Origin: Parafannyhessea umbonata
GTDB lineage: Bacteria; Actinomycetota; Coriobacteriia; Coriobacteriales; Atopobiaceae
Reading direction: 5' to 3'
Assembly: GCF_012844235.1 (NCBI RefSeq)
Contig: NZ_JABAGR010000009.1
Location: 35,680-99,679, forward strand
Length of the DNA stretch: 64,000 nucleotides
Part shown: positions 51,940-61,641 of the stretch, one piece after another
How positions within the stretch are numbered: position 1 is the first letter of the stretch
Layout of the letters: the number at the start of each line of letters is the position of its first letter
Notes under the pieces: model-generated
Seen by the model: the letters and a program-made list of their open reading frames with translations, nothing else
Databases searched by the model: none
Told to the model about the DNA's origin: nothing
Program-made: the position numbers and the translations under genes

Positions 51940-53088
51940 CTACTCCGCCTCCTTTGCAACGACTGCGTCATTTCCAATGACGGCGATATCAACGGACTGG
52001 TCAGAGCTGCCGAGGGTCGCCTCCGCCTCGACGACGGAGTTCTCGCCGAGGATGGCGCGGACGACGTGCGCACCGGCCTTGACCTCCGAGCCCGGCAGGA
52101 GCACGGAGTCCTGTACGACGGCACCCTCGCCGACGACGGCTCCGGTGGAGACGATGGAGTGCACGGCCTTGCCGTAGATGCTGCTGCCGTTGCCGACGAG
52201 GCAGTCGTCCACGGTGGCGTCGGGGCCAACGTACGCGGGCGGCATGGCGCCGGCGTTGCTCATGATGGGGGCCTCGGTGTCGAACAGGTCGAAGTCGGGC
52301 TTCGTGCCCAGCAGATCCATGCTCGTCTCGTGGTAGCTGGCGATGGTGCCGACGTCACGCCAGAAGCCGTTGTACTCGTAGGTGTACAGGCGCTTGCCTG
52401 CGGCGAGGAGCTTCGGGATGATGTCCTTGCCGAAGTCGTGCTCGGAGTTCTCGTCCTCGGCGTCCTCCTCCAGCGTCTTGACCAGGAGGTCGGCGTTGAA
52501 GATGTAGATGCCCATGGACGCGAGGTTCGAGTCGGGCTCCGCGGGCTTCTCGGTGAACTTGAGGATCTTCTCGTCCTCGTCGGTCGTCAGGATGCCGAAG
52601 CGGGACGCCTCCTCCCAGGGCACGGGCATGACCGCGATGGTCAGGTCCGCGTTGTGGCGCTTGTGGTTGTCGAGCATCTTCTGGTAGTCCATGTTGTACA
52701 GCTGGTCACCAGAGAGGATGAGGACGTACTCGGGGTCGTTCTGCTTGATGAATCCGAGGTTCTGCGTCACGGCGTCAGCGGTGCCCGCGTACCACGCGCC
52801 GCCGGTCTGGGTGGCGTACGGCGGGAGGATGAACAGGCCTCCCTCGCTCTCGTCCAGGTTCCAGGCGCTGCCGGAGCCCAGGTAGTTGTGCAGGAGATAC
52901 GGCCTGTACTGAGTCAGGACGCCAACGGTGTCGATGCCGGAGTTGGCGCAGTTGGACAGCGCAAAGTCGATTATGCGATACTTCCCGCCGAACGAGACGG
53001 CGGGCTTGGCGACTTCCTTCGTGAGGACGCCGAGCCTGCTGCCCTGGCCGCCGGCAAGAAGCATTGCAATGCATTCCCTCTTGCTCAT
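51940..53088 (-). CDS. glgC: Glucose-1-phosphate adenylyltransferase (ADP-glucose synthase)
   Basis: The protein has 382 residues and makes ADP-glucose from ATP and glucose-1-phosphate, the committed step. The N-terminal [24 protein letters not shown] is the nucleotidyltransferase signature. Catalytic Asp is in [10 protein letters not shown], substrate contacts are in FTEKP, and a beta-helix domain with hexapeptide repeats completes the protein. The ATG at 53088 follows GGGAGAAG. It is upstream of glgD, with which it likely forms a heterotetramer. Confidence 0.95.
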   Translation of the reverse strand: MSKRECIAMLLAGGQGSRLGVLTKEVAKPAVSFGGKYRIIDFALSNCANSGIDTVGVLTQYRPYLLHNYLGSGSAWNLDESEGGLFILPPYATQTGGAWYAGTADAVTQNLGFIKQNDPEYVLILSGDQLYNMDYQKMLDNHKRHNADLTIAVMPVPWEEASRFGILTTDEDEKILKFTEKPAEPDSNLASMGIYIFNADLLVKTLEEDAEDENSEHDFGKDIIPKLLAAGKRLYTYEYNGFWRDVGTIASYHETSMDLLGTKPDFDLFDTEAPIMSNAGAMPPAYVGPDATVDDCLVGNGSSIYGKAVHSIVSTGAVVGEGAVVQDSVLLPGSEVKAGAHVVRAILGENSVVEAEATLGSSDQSVDIAVIGNDAVVAKEAE

Positions 53089-53152
53089 TGAACTTCTCCC
53101 CTCTCGAGCTTCACATCCCTATGTACCGGAGCCCCCTCGCCCCGATCATTAC

Positions 53153-55603
53153 CTATGCATCAATATGCCAAATGTCGTGGGCATATTCGCGAATGGTTCG
53201 GTCGCTGGAGAAATATCCCGACCTGGCCGTGTTGTGGACTGCGGCGCGGTTCCACCTTGCGCGGTCGCCGTAGGCCTGGGTCAGCTCCTCCCACGCGTCC
53301 ACGTACGAATAGAAGTCCTTCAGCACGAGGTCGTGGTCGTTGCCGACCATGAGCTCGTCGTAGATGCTGTCGAAGTTGCCGGACAGGCGCGCGAACGTGC
53401 CGTCCTTCAGCTGGTTCACGATGCGGCCCAGACGGTCCGGGTCCTTCTTGAGAAGGTCGTACGCCCAGTAGTTGCCGCTCGCGCGGAGCGCGTCCACCTC
53501 CTCGGTCCTCAGGCCGAAGATCTTGATGTTCTCCTCGCCCACGAGCTTCGCGATCTCGACGTTCGCGCCGTCGTAGGTGCCGAGCGTGATGGCGCCGTTC
53601 ATCATGAGCTTCATGTTCGAGGTGCCGGACGCCTCGGAGCCCGCCCACGAGATCTGCTCGGAGATTTCTGCCGCCGGGTAGATGAGCTGTGCGCTCGAGA
53701 CGGCGAAGTTGGGCACGAACGCGACACGGATGACGTCGTTCACGCGCTTGTCGTTGTTGATGACGTCCGCGACGGAGTTGATGAGACGGATGACCTCCTT
53801 GGCGAAGGTGTAGCTCTGCGCCGCCTTGCCAGAGAAGATGAACGCCGTCGGGCGCGGCTTGAAGGACGGGTCGGCAAGCAGCCTGTTGTAGATGTCCAGG
53901 ATCTTGAACACGTTCAGCAGCTGGCGCTTGTACGCGTGGAAGCGCTTGACCTGGACGTCGAACACCATGTTGGTGTCGAGGACCGTGCCCGTCGTCTCCT
54001 TGATGTAGTCCGCGAGGCGCTGCTTGTCCCACTCCTTCGCCTTCTCGAACTGCTCCAGGAACGAGGGGTCGTCCTCGTACTTCTCGAGCTCGGACAGCTT
54101 GTTCGCGTCACCGAGCCAGCCCTCGCCCAGCACGTCGCACACGAGCTTCGCGTACTTGGGGTTCGCGTTGCCGAGGAAGCGGCGGTGCGAGATGCCGTTC
54201 GTCTTGTTGTTGAACTTCTCGGGCGTCAGCTTGTAGAAGTCGTGCAGCGTCGTCGCCTCGAGAATGCCGGTGTGCAGCGCGGAGACGCCGTTGACGGAGT
54301 TCGCGAAGATGACGGAGAGGTTCGCCATGCGAATCTGGCCGTCCCACAGGATGGCGGTGTTCTTGAACTCCTCCTGCCAGTTGGGATCGGTGTGCGGGAA
54401 GCTCTCGCGGTAGCGGCGGTCGATCTCCTCGATGAACATGTAGGTGCGGGGAAGCAGGTCGCGGAACGCGCTGATGGGCCACTTCTCCAGCGCCTCGGGC
54501 ATGATCGTGTGGTTGGTGTACGAGATGGTCTCCTGCGCGATCTTGAACGCGAGGTCGAAGTCGACGCCGTGCTCGTCCACCAGGAGCCTCATGAGCTCAG
54601 GGCCGCACATGGCGGGGTGGGTGTCGTTCGTGTGGATGGAGACGTGCTTGCCGAGGTCCTCCCAGTTGTCGTCCCCGTACTTCTTCAGGTAGTCGCGCAG
54701 GATCGTCTGTAGGCCCGCGGAGACGAACAGGTACTCCTGCTTCAGCCTGAGCAGGCGGCCGTGCTCGCCGGCGTCGTTCGGGTACAGGATCTGCGAGATC
54801 GCCTCGACGTCGGAGCGGAACTTCATGGCCTTCGCGTAGTCGCCGGCGTTGAACGCGTCGAGGTCGAAGTTCTCCTCGGCGGGCTCGGCGCTCCACAGGC
54901 GCAGGTTGTTGACCTTCTTTGCGCCATAGCCGACGATGGGCACGTCGTACGGGACGGCCTTCACGAGCTCGCCGCCCTCCTGCGTGAACCAGTAGCGGCC
55001 GTTCTCCTCGTGGCGCACGACCTGGCCGCCGAAGCGGATGAGGACTGAGCTCTCGTTCCTGCGGGTCTCCCACGGGAAGCCGTGCTCGAGCCAGTTGTCC
55101 ATCTTCTCGACCTGACGGCCGCCCTCGATGGCCTGCTTGAACAGGCCGTAGCGATAGCGCATGCCGTTGCCGTTGCCGTTGATGCCAAGCGCGGCCATGG
55201 AGTCGAGGAAGCACGCGGCCAGACGGCCGAGGCCACCGTTGCCGAGGCCGGGGTCGCTCTCGTAGCGCTCGATGTCGTCGAGCCGCATGTCGAGGTCCTT
55301 GCACGCGGCCTTCACGATGTCGCGGATGCCAAAGTTCAGCAGGTAGTTGTCAAGCAGGGGACCAAGCAGGAACTCGATGGAGAAGTAGTACACGGTCTTC
55401 TCGCCCTTGTCGTTTGCCTGCTTGAGGCTGTTGCCCCTGAGCGCCTTCGCCTTGTCCGCGATGAGGCTCGCCATGGCGTAGTAGCGCTCCTGCGGACCTA
55501 GCTCCTCATGGGGCTTGGAGAACTCGCGCTCGCACGCCAGGCGGTACTGCCTGATGAAGTCGTCCTTGTCGGTGAAGATCTTGGGCCAGCTCTGTTCAGT
55601 CAT
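53153..55603 (-). CDS. glgP: Glycogen phosphorylase (operon copy)
   Basis: The protein has 816 residues, the classic length. It shows YYFSIEFLLGPLLDNYL, LGNGGLGRLAACFLDSMAALG, NDTHPAM and the PLP region EASGTSNMKLMMNGAITLGT. It cleaves glycogen to glucose-1-phosphate. Compared with the copy at 20556 it is longer at the N-terminus and embedded in the glycogen operon between glgB and glgC, which suggests that synthesis and breakdown genes are expressed together. Confidence 0.95.
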   Translation of the reverse strand: MTEQSWPKIFTDKDDFIRQYRLACEREFSKPHEELGPQERYYAMASLIADKAKALRGNSLKQANDKGEKTVYYFSIEFLLGPLLDNYLLNFGIRDIVKAACKDLDMRLDDIERYESDPGLGNGGLGRLAACFLDSMAALGINGNGNGMRYRYGLFKQAIEGGRQVEKMDNWLEHGFPWETRRNESSVLIRFGGQVVRHEENGRYWFTQEGGELVKAVPYDVPIVGYGAKKVNNLRLWSAEPAEENFDLDAFNAGDYAKAMKFRSDVEAISQILYPNDAGEHGRLLRLKQEYLFVSAGLQTILRDYLKKYGDDNWEDLGKHVSIHTNDTHPAMCGPELMRLLVDEHGVDFDLAFKIAQETISYTNHTIMPEALEKWPISAFRDLLPRTYMFIEEIDRRYRESFPHTDPNWQEEFKNTAILWDGQIRMANLSVIFANSVNGVSALHTGILEATTLHDFYKLTPEKFNNKTNGISHRRFLGNANPKYAKLVCDVLGEGWLGDANKLSELEKYEDDPSFLEQFEKAKEWDKQRLADYIKETTGTVLDTNMVFDVQVKRFHAYKRQLLNVFKILDIYNRLLADPSFKPRPTAFIFSGKAAQSYTFAKEVIRLINSVADVINNDKRVNDVIRVAFVPNFAVSSAQLIYPAAEISEQISWAGSEASGTSNMKLMMNGAITLGTYDGANVEIAKLVGEENIKIFGLRTEEVDALRASGNYWAYDLLKKDPDRLGRIVNQLKDGTFARLSGNFDSIYDELMVGNDHDLVLKDFYSYVDAWEELTQAYGDRARWNRAAVHNTARSGYFSSDRTIREYAHDIWHIDA

Positions 55604-55702
55604 GTCAGTCCTTAGAACGATTTTTGACGGGACCCCGCGACGGCGGTCCTGTCCTACCCCTGCGGACGCGTCCGTGCGCGCCCGGCTCGCTTGCCCTGTC
55701 GG

Positions 55703-57922
55703 CTATTCCGACTTCGTGGCGCCGGTTCTTCTCGCCTTCGCGTTTCCGTCTTTGCTCGCAGGCGACGAAGGCGCCTTGGACTTGCCAGCCACCTTAGTGT
55801 TACCAGTTTTTGCGGCCGAGGTCTTGCGCGAGGGCGCCTTTTTTGCCGCCGCCTTGGCGCCGGTTGAAGCCTTCGTTACCTTTGAGGCGGCTTTGGTGGC
55901 GGACTTTGCCGAGGTAGACGCCTTGGAGGTTGTCTTGGGGGCAGCCTTGGGGGCCACCTTGCGGGTGCGCTTCTTGGGCAGGGGACCCACGTAGCGCAGG
56001 ATCGTGCCGCCCAGCGGCGGTATGCGAAGCTCGATGGACTGCTCCTGGCGGTTCCACGGCTCCTCGTCGGTCTTGAACCTCACGCCCTTGTTCGTGACGC
56101 CCGAGCCGCCGTACTCCTCGTCGTCGGAGTTGAAGACCTCCTCGTAGACGCCCGGCCGCGGCACGCCCAGCCTGAAGTCCTCGTGGGGGTTCACCTCGAA
56201 GTTGATCACGACCACGAGGTCGTCCTTCTCATCGTCGCCATGGCGCGCGAACGAGATTATGCACTGGTCGGCGTTGTCCGCGTCGATCCAGTCGAAGCCC
56301 TCCGGCGAGTACGAGTCCTGCCACAGCGCGGGCTGGACCTTATACAGCGCGTTCAGGGCCGCGATGTAGTGCTGCTGGTGGGCGTGGCTCTCGTACTCCT
56401 CCGTCAGGAAGTATTGGATGCCCTCGTAGTAGCGCCACTCGATGAACTGGCCGATCTCGTTGCCCATGAAGTTGAGCTTGCCGCCCGCGTGCGTCATCTG
56501 GTACAGCGCGAGGGCGCGCATGCCCGCGAACTGGCGCCAGTAGTCGCCCGGCATCCTGGTGATGAGCGAGCACTTGCCGTGCACCACCTCGTCGTGGCTG
56601 AGCGGCAGGATGAAGTTCTCGTTGAACTGGTACATGGTCGAGAAGGTCAGGAGCTTGTGGTTGCCGGGGCGGTACGGGAAGTCGGTCTGCATGTAGTGCA
56701 GCGTGTCGTTCATCCAGCCCATGTCCCACTTGAAGTGGAATCCCAGGCCGCCGTCGGACGTGGGGTACGTCACGAGCGGCCACGCCGTGGACTCCTCCGC
56801 GATCATCATGACGTCCGGGTGGTACTTGCCCATGGTGTCGTTGCACGTGCGGATGAAGTCGATGGAAGCGTCGTCCTCCTCCGTCCCGCGCGAGTTGAAC
56901 TTCTTCTGGCCGGGGTCTTCGATGCCGAAGTTGAGGTACAGCATGGACGTGACGCCGTCCATGCGGATGCCGTCGGCGTGGTACTCGCTCACCCAGTACA
57001 GCAGGTTGGACGTGAGGAAGTTGCGGACCTCGTTTCTGGTGAAGTCGAACTTGAACGTGCCCCAGTTGGGGTGCTCCTCCTTCTCGTACAGCTTGTCGCC
57101 GTTGAAGTGCACCAGGCCCTGCTCGTCGCGGCAGAAGCCGCCGGGCACCCAGTCCAGGATCACGCCGATGCCTGCCTGGTGGCACGCGTCCACGAAGTGC
57201 TTGAACTGCGTGGGCTTGCCGTAGCGGCTGGTGGGCGCGAAGTAGCCCGTGATCTGGTAGCCCCACGAGCCGTCGAACGGGTGCTCCATCACGGGCAGGA
57301 CCTCTATGTGCGAGTAGCCCATCTTCTTCACGTAATCGACCAGCTCGACGGAGAGCTCGTCGTACGTGAGGTAGCTGCCGGAGTGGTCGTCGGAATCGGG
57401 GTCGCCGTTTCCGGCCAGGCCGTCCGAGTGGCGCTTCCAGCTGCCCAGGTGACACTCGAAGACGTTGAGCGGCCGCTTGAAGAAGTCCTGCTTCGAGCGG
57501 GAGGCCATGTACTTCTCGTCCTGCCACTCATAGCCAGAGAGGTCCGCGGTGCGCGACGCCGTACCCGGGGGGCACTCGGCGTAGAACGCGTACGGGTCAG
57601 CCTTGTACAGCAGGTCGCCGTGGGCGGTCTCGATCAGGTACTTGTACAGCTGGCCCTCCGTGGCGCCCGGCACGAAGCCGTACCACACGCCGCCGGTGGG
57701 CGTGCACTCGAGGTAGGTGGCCTCCGTGTCCCAGTCGTTGAAGTCGCCGATCACGCGGACGCTCTTGACGTCAGGCGCCCACACGGCGAACCAGTAGCCC
57801 TCGACGCCGTCCTTGTTGCAGGGGTGCGCGCCCAGCTTCTCGTAGCTGCGGTACCACACGCCCTTGCCCATAAGGTACAGGTCGTCTTTGGTAAGAAGGT
57901 AGTTGGCTATAGGCGCGCTCAT
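55703..57922 (-). CDS. glgB: 1,4-alpha-glucan branching enzyme with basic C-terminal tail
   Basis: The protein has 739 residues. A CBM48 N-terminal module (VWAPDVKSVRVIGDFNDWD) precedes the GH13 barrel, with GIRMDGVTSMLY (nucleophile), MMIAEESTAW (acid/base) and LPLSHDEVVHGKCS. It creates alpha-1,6 branches. Residues 649-739 are a 91-residue tail with 21 Lys and 5 Arg against 2 acidic residues, Ala/Ser/Thr-rich and histone-H1-like, which ordinary GlgB lacks. The ATG at 57922 follows GGAGG. It is first in the operon. Confidence 0.93.
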   Translation of the reverse strand: MSAPIANYLLTKDDLYLMGKGVWYRSYEKLGAHPCNKDGVEGYWFAVWAPDVKSVRVIGDFNDWDTEATYLECTPTGGVWYGFVPGATEGQLYKYLIETAHGDLLYKADPYAFYAECPPGTASRTADLSGYEWQDEKYMASRSKQDFFKRPLNVFECHLGSWKRHSDGLAGNGDPDSDDHSGSYLTYDELSVELVDYVKKMGYSHIEVLPVMEHPFDGSWGYQITGYFAPTSRYGKPTQFKHFVDACHQAGIGVILDWVPGGFCRDEQGLVHFNGDKLYEKEEHPNWGTFKFDFTRNEVRNFLTSNLLYWVSEYHADGIRMDGVTSMLYLNFGIEDPGQKKFNSRGTEEDDASIDFIRTCNDTMGKYHPDVMMIAEESTAWPLVTYPTSDGGLGFHFKWDMGWMNDTLHYMQTDFPYRPGNHKLLTFSTMYQFNENFILPLSHDEVVHGKCSLITRMPGDYWRQFAGMRALALYQMTHAGGKLNFMGNEIGQFIEWRYYEGIQYFLTEEYESHAHQQHYIAALNALYKVQPALWQDSYSPEGFDWIDADNADQCIISFARHGDDEKDDLVVVINFEVNPHEDFRLGVPRPGVYEEVFNSDDEEYGGSGVTNKGVRFKTDEEPWNRQEQSIELRIPPLGGTILRYVGPLPKKRTRKVAPKAAPKTTSKASTSAKSATKAASKVTKASTGAKAAAKKAPSRKTSAAKTGNTKVAGKSKAPSSPASKDGNAKARRTGATKSE

Positions 57923-58252
57923 GCGACCATCCTCCGGCTTCGTCACGACTAGGGTGGGTGGCGTGCCACACAATCACCACCGCAACTACACATTCTATGT
58001 AAACGGGCAAGGCTTTGCGGCCATGACTTCGCGGTCGGCCGCAAACGGGCCGCGCGCGAACGGCTCGCGGCGGGCATAGCGCAATGCGCGCACGAAGCGC
58101 TGGCAAGAGGGTACGAACGCCGCCGACGGGGCGGTCGGGGCGGTCGTCCGGACACAAAAGCGGGTATCATGTGCCACTAACGGCAAGTTTGGGCCCCGCT
58201 CGGCGCGCCCGCGCGCACGCCGGCGGGGCGTGACAAGGCAGGTGAGAAGATC

Positions 58253-59032
58253 GTGCCACGAGAGTCGAAGGCGTCGCGCCGGCAGCGCGGCATCGAGTTT
58301 TGCGCCCGCATGCACGAGCGCTACCCCGGCGTGCAGAGCGCGCTTGACTACCACGACCCGTTTACGCTGGTGGTGTGCGTAATGCTTTCCGCCCAGACCA
58401 CGGACGCCGGCGTGAACCGCGTGACGCCGGAGCTGTTTCGCCGCTGGCCCACGCCCGAGGCCATGGCGCAGGCCGATCCCGCCGAGGTGGGCGAGGTCAT
58501 CCACAGCATTGGCTTCTGGCGCGCGAAGGCCGCACACTGCGTGGAGCTGTCGCAGATGATCGTGAGCGACTTTGGCGGCGAGGTGCCGCGCACGATGGAG
58601 GAGCTGTGCCGCCTGCCGGGCGTGGGCCGCAAGACCGCGAACATCGTGCTGAACAAGGCGTTTGGCATATGCGAGGGCATCGCGGTCGACACGCACGTGT
58701 TCCGCATCGCCACGCGCATGGGCTTTACGCGTGCGAGCACTCCCGCAGCAGCGGAGAAGGACCTGCTTGACCTGCTGCCGCACGAGCTCTGGACCTACGT
58801 GAACGAGGAGTGGATACACTTTGGCCGCGACACGTGCACGGCGCAGCGGCCGAAGTGCGAGGGCTGCCCGTGCGCGGACATCTGCCCGTCTGCATTCAAG
58901 GCGACGCGCCCGGCAAGGCGCGGGTCTGCGAAGGGCGCGGGAAGGGCTAGCTCGAAGGGCGCCGGCGCGGGGCGCGGCAAGGGTGGCGCCGGCGAGGCGC
59001 GCGGACGCAAGGCAAGCGAGAGGAGCTCGTGA
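58253..59032 (+). CDS. nth: Endonuclease III
   Basis: The protein has 259 residues and is a DNA glycosylase/AP lyase for oxidised pyrimidines. The helix-hairpin-helix LPGVGRKTANIV carries the catalytic Lys, and the Asp is in VDTHVFRI. The 4Fe-4S loop is C-x6-C-x2-C-x5-C (CTAQRPKCEGCPCADIC). A Gly/Ala/Lys-rich disordered tail of about 45 residues follows. The GTG start is preceded by AGGTGAG. The stop overlaps the start of the next gene. Confidence 0.93.
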   Translation: MPRESKASRRQRGIEFCARMHERYPGVQSALDYHDPFTLVVCVMLSAQTTDAGVNRVTPELFRRWPTPEAMAQADPAEVGEVIHSIGFWRAKAAHCVELSQMIVSDFGGEVPRTMEELCRLPGVGRKTANIVLNKAFGICEGIAVDTHVFRIATRMGFTRASTPAAAEKDLLDLLPHELWTYVNEEWIHFGRDTCTAQRPKCEGCPCADICPSAFKATRPARRGSAKGAGRASSKGAGAGRGKGGAGEARGRKASERSS

Positions 59033-59328
59033 TGTCGGACCTTGGCAGGCACTTCTGCACCTGTGGCGACACGCGCTGCCCATGCAACCCCAACAACCCC
59101 GCGAACCTGGCGAGGGGCGGCTTTGGCTGCGACGCGTGCATACGCAAGAACCTTGCACTGGGCGAGGTTCCCACGTGCATGTTCAAGGCCCTGGGCGACA
59201 CGGACGGCTGGGACGACTGGTCCGTGGAGGGGTTCGCGCGCTTTGTGCGGCTGCACCCGCGCAGCGACGACGTGCGCCGCGACACGGCGGCCCGGGCGAA
59301 GGCCTTTGACGAGGCGCACAAGGCGTAG
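59032..59328 (+). CDS. Small Cys-rich protein (DUF6485-like)
   Basis: The protein has 98 residues. A likely metal-binding knuckle of seven Cys occupies residues 8-47 (CTCGDTRCPC, GCDACIR, then CMF). The helical C-terminus is charged. It resembles small zinc or iron-sulphur proteins annotated DUF6485 in anaerobes, a tentative match by eye. The ATG overlaps the nth stop (TGATG), with AGGAG seven bases upstream, so it is co-translated with nth. Its function is unknown. Confidence 0.65.
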   Translation: MSDLGRHFCTCGDTRCPCNPNNPANLARGGFGCDACIRKNLALGEVPTCMFKALGDTDGWDDWSVEGFARFVRLHPRSDDVRRDTAARAKAFDEAHKA

Positions 59329-59496
59329 GGTCCGGGGACGGGCGGAGCCGGCGGGTGGCGCGCGGCCAAGCCGCGCGGCTGCGGCATTGCCGGGCCCATG
59401 GCGGTGACGCGGGCGAGGCGGCGGCCCTTCTCGCCCGGCGCCTTGCGCGGGCCCGTAGGGCACCGGCCATGTGGCGAAAGACAGCTGCAAGATGCG

Positions 59497-59534
59497 AAGG
59501 GGGACGGCGCCTTTTGACGGGCGTCGTCCCCCTT
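59497..59534. terminator. Bidirectional hairpin between convergent genes
   Basis: AAGGGGGACGGCGCC and GGGCGTCGTCCCCCTT pair around a TTTTGAC loop, ending in CCTT on both strands. It lies between the 59032 gene and metY. Confidence 0.6.
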
Positions 59535-59615
59535 GCGGAGCGTGGTTGTAGTGCGGCCCGAGTCGCGGGACCGCGATTGGCGGCGAGGCGCTGGCATGGC
59601 CGCCGGTTGCCGGCC

Positions 59616-60935
59616 CTAGGCCCTGGCGATGGCCTGGTCGAGGTCGGCAATGATGTCGTCCACGTCCTCGATGCCGACGGAGAGGCGGATGAGGTCCTCG
59701 CTGAGGTGCGCCTCCTTGAGCTGCTCGGGCGTGAGCTGGGAGTGCGTGGTCGAGGCGGGGTGGATGATGAGGGACTTGGCGTCGCCCACGTTGGCGAGGT
59801 GGGTGAAGAGCTTGACGTTGTTGACCACGTTCAGGCCACCCTCGCGGCCGCTCTTGAGGCCGAAGACCACGACGCCGCCGAAGCCGTGCTTGAGGATGCG
59901 GGACGCGACCTCGTGCGAGGGGTCGTCCTCGAGTCCGGAGTAGCGGACCCACGCGACCTTGGGGTTATCCTTCAGCCACCTTGCGACGGCGAGCGCGTTG
60001 TCGGAGTGGCGCTGGACGCGCAGGGAGAGGGTCTCGAGGCCGATGCCGATGAGCTGCGCCGCGTACGGGGAGAGCGTCGGGCCGAAATCGCGCAGCTTGT
60101 TGGCGAGGACGCGCGTGGAGAACGGCGCGGCGGGAGCGGCGTCCGCGAAGACGACGCCGTGATAGGAGGGGTCGGGCTTCGCGATGGTCGGGAACTTGTC
60201 CGCCTGGGCCTTCCAGTCGTACTTGCCCGTGTCGATCACGGCGCCGCCGAGCGTTGCGCCGTGGCCGCCGATCCACTTGGTGAGGGACTCGATTACGACG
60301 GCCGCGCCGTCCTCGGCGGGACGATAGAGGTAGGGCGTCGCGAAGGTGTTGTCGACGAAGACGGGCACCGGGGACGGCAGGGAGTTTGCAGCCTGGACCA
60401 GCGCCGGGACGTCCGCGACGTCGACGAGCGGGTTGCCGATGGTCTCGACGTACCAGAGCTTCGTGTTCTCCTTCGTGGCGGCGACGAACGCGTCGATGTC
60501 GTTGTTCTCGACGAAGGTGGTCTCGACGCCGAGGTCGCCGAGGGTGTGTAGGAAGATGTTCCATGTGCCGCCGTACAGCGAGTCGGACGCGACGATGTGG
60601 TCGCCGGCGCCGACGAGGTTGGTGAGGGCGAGGATCTCTGCCGCGTGGCCGGATGCGACGGCGACGGCACCGGTACCACCCTCGACCGCGGCCACGCGGG
60701 CGGCGACGGCGTCGGTGGTGGTGTTGGTCAGGCGGCCGTAGACGTTGCCCGGCTTGGTGAGGGCGAACTTTGCGGCGCCGTCGGCGGCATCATCGAACTG
60801 GAACGCCGCGGAGGCGTAGATCGGGAGCGCCGCGGAGCCGGTGGTGGGATCGGGAGCCCAGCCGGCGTGGACCTGCAGGGTGTCGAAGTGCTTCTCGGGG
60901 TCGGACGCGAAGGTGGGATCGAGCTCGAATGCCAT
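59616..60935 (-). CDS. metY: O-acetylhomoserine sulfhydrylase / aminocarboxypropyltransferase
   Basis: The protein has 439 residues and is a PLP-dependent enzyme of the Cys/Met metabolism family. It makes homocysteine from O-acetylhomoserine and sulfide. Key segments are FDTLQVHAGW near the N-terminus, SGHAAE, SLYGGTWNIF, VDNTFATPYLYRP and the PLP lysine in ESLTKWIGGHG. The length (about 430) fits MetY rather than MetB/MetC. The ATG follows AAAGGAG. A structured leader precedes it. Confidence 0.92.
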   Translation of the reverse strand: MAFELDPTFASDPEKHFDTLQVHAGWAPDPTTGSAALPIYASAAFQFDDAADGAAKFALTKPGNVYGRLTNTTTDAVAARVAAVEGGTGAVAVASGHAAEILALTNLVGAGDHIVASDSLYGGTWNIFLHTLGDLGVETTFVENNDIDAFVAATKENTKLWYVETIGNPLVDVADVPALVQAANSLPSPVPVFVDNTFATPYLYRPAEDGAAVVIESLTKWIGGHGATLGGAVIDTGKYDWKAQADKFPTIAKPDPSYHGVVFADAAPAAPFSTRVLANKLRDFGPTLSPYAAQLIGIGLETLSLRVQRHSDNALAVARWLKDNPKVAWVRYSGLEDDPSHEVASRILKHGFGGVVVFGLKSGREGGLNVVNNVKLFTHLANVGDAKSLIIHPASTTHSQLTPEQLKEAHLSEDLIRLSVGIEDVDDIIADLDQAIARA

Positions 60936-61097
60936 GACGTTCTCCTTTGCGAGTGGCGCCGCGTGCGCCTTGTGTTTTGGATGCGATAACGCTGCCTTGC
61001 CGTCGCCCGGTCCTCGTCTGCGTGGTTGCAGCTTCCTGAGGCCGGGCTAGGGCATTAACGTGCTCGTGGGTGATATGTCAGTTCTCGTTTTCATCGT
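60936..61097 (-). ncRNA. Structured 5' leader of metY, possible riboswitch of unassigned class
   Basis: The leader is about 160 bases long. A stem of CCCGG+CCTC with GAGG+CCGGG (61046-61038 with 61015-61006) encloses a CTGC/GCAG hairpin, and GTTAATGCC with GGCAGCGTTA closes an outer stem. GCAACC is a sequence also seen in SAM riboswitch cores, but I cannot fit SAM-I, SAM-IV or SAH consensus structures. Confidence 0.45.
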
Positions 61098-61103
61098 GAG
61101 CAC

Positions 61104-61131
61104 ATCATAGGGCACCTGTTGGTACTCGCAA
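61104..61131 (-). promoter_or_regulatory. Promoter of metY
   Basis: On the minus strand a -35 TTGCGA (61131-61126) and a -10 TATGAT (61109-61104) with 16-base spacing would start transcription near 61097. Confidence 0.6.
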
Positions 61132-61204
61132 GGATTTTCATGTGAGATTGCAGCTGATTTGACCGTTTTCGCAGGTAGATGCCATCTGTCAGTATCAGTT
61201 TAAT

Positions 61205-61227
61205 TGTTATCGGTAAAATCGATAACA
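61205..61227. promoter_or_regulatory. Dyad upstream of metY
   Basis: TGTTATCG and CGATAACA form perfect eight-base arms with a seven-base spacer, about 75 bases before the metY promoter. It may be a regulator site. Confidence 0.45.
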
Positions 61228-61332
61228 TTGTTGACGTGCGACGAAGCGTTTTAGGGCTGACGGCATTTGTGCGTGTAGGTCGCTATGCGAGAATGCGGCC
61301 GACGGCACGCCCGCGGACGCGCTTGCGGCGAT

Positions 61333-61430
61333 GCCAAATCGCATAACGCGATATGCGAAGGACTCCGAACCGTGCTCAACTGGGCAAACGCAAAATAATG
61401 CTTGTCGCATAACGCGATATGCGATTTGGC
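61333..61430. repeat. 98-base hairpin element with TCGCATA arms
   Basis: A left arm of 25 bases (61333-61357, GCCAAATCGCATAACGCG...) and a right arm (61406-61430, ...CGCGATATGCGATTTGGC) are inverted copies with two mismatches. Each arm contains its own TCGCATA-TATGCGA dyad. Together with the rest of the 706-base region between metY and rubrerythrin, no gene is supported here. Confidence 0.85.
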
Positions 61431-61641
61431 CGCGTGGACGGGCGGCGGCAAGCGCCACGTCACGGAATGAAGCACGGCCACGCAGCACGAACGCCGTCCG
61501 CGGCGGCACGCACCCGCAGCAGCCTCGTCCGCGGCAGCGCGCCCGCGCCCGCCCCGCGCCCCGCGGCACAAAGAGCGCCCCGCACGTCGGTGGCGTGCGG
61601 GGCGCGGGTCGCTCATGCTGCCGTACGGGCGGCGCGGGACG

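Noticed and set aside
60936..61097. Assignment of the metY leader to SAM-I, SAM-IV or SAH riboswitches
   Set aside because: The stems and conserved bases I can see do not satisfy any of those consensus structures, so the class is left open.
61207..61616. Arg/Ala-rich frames in the metY-rubrerythrin gap
   Set aside because: They read through the palindromic element and GC-rich spacer, with no ribosome site or coding pattern.
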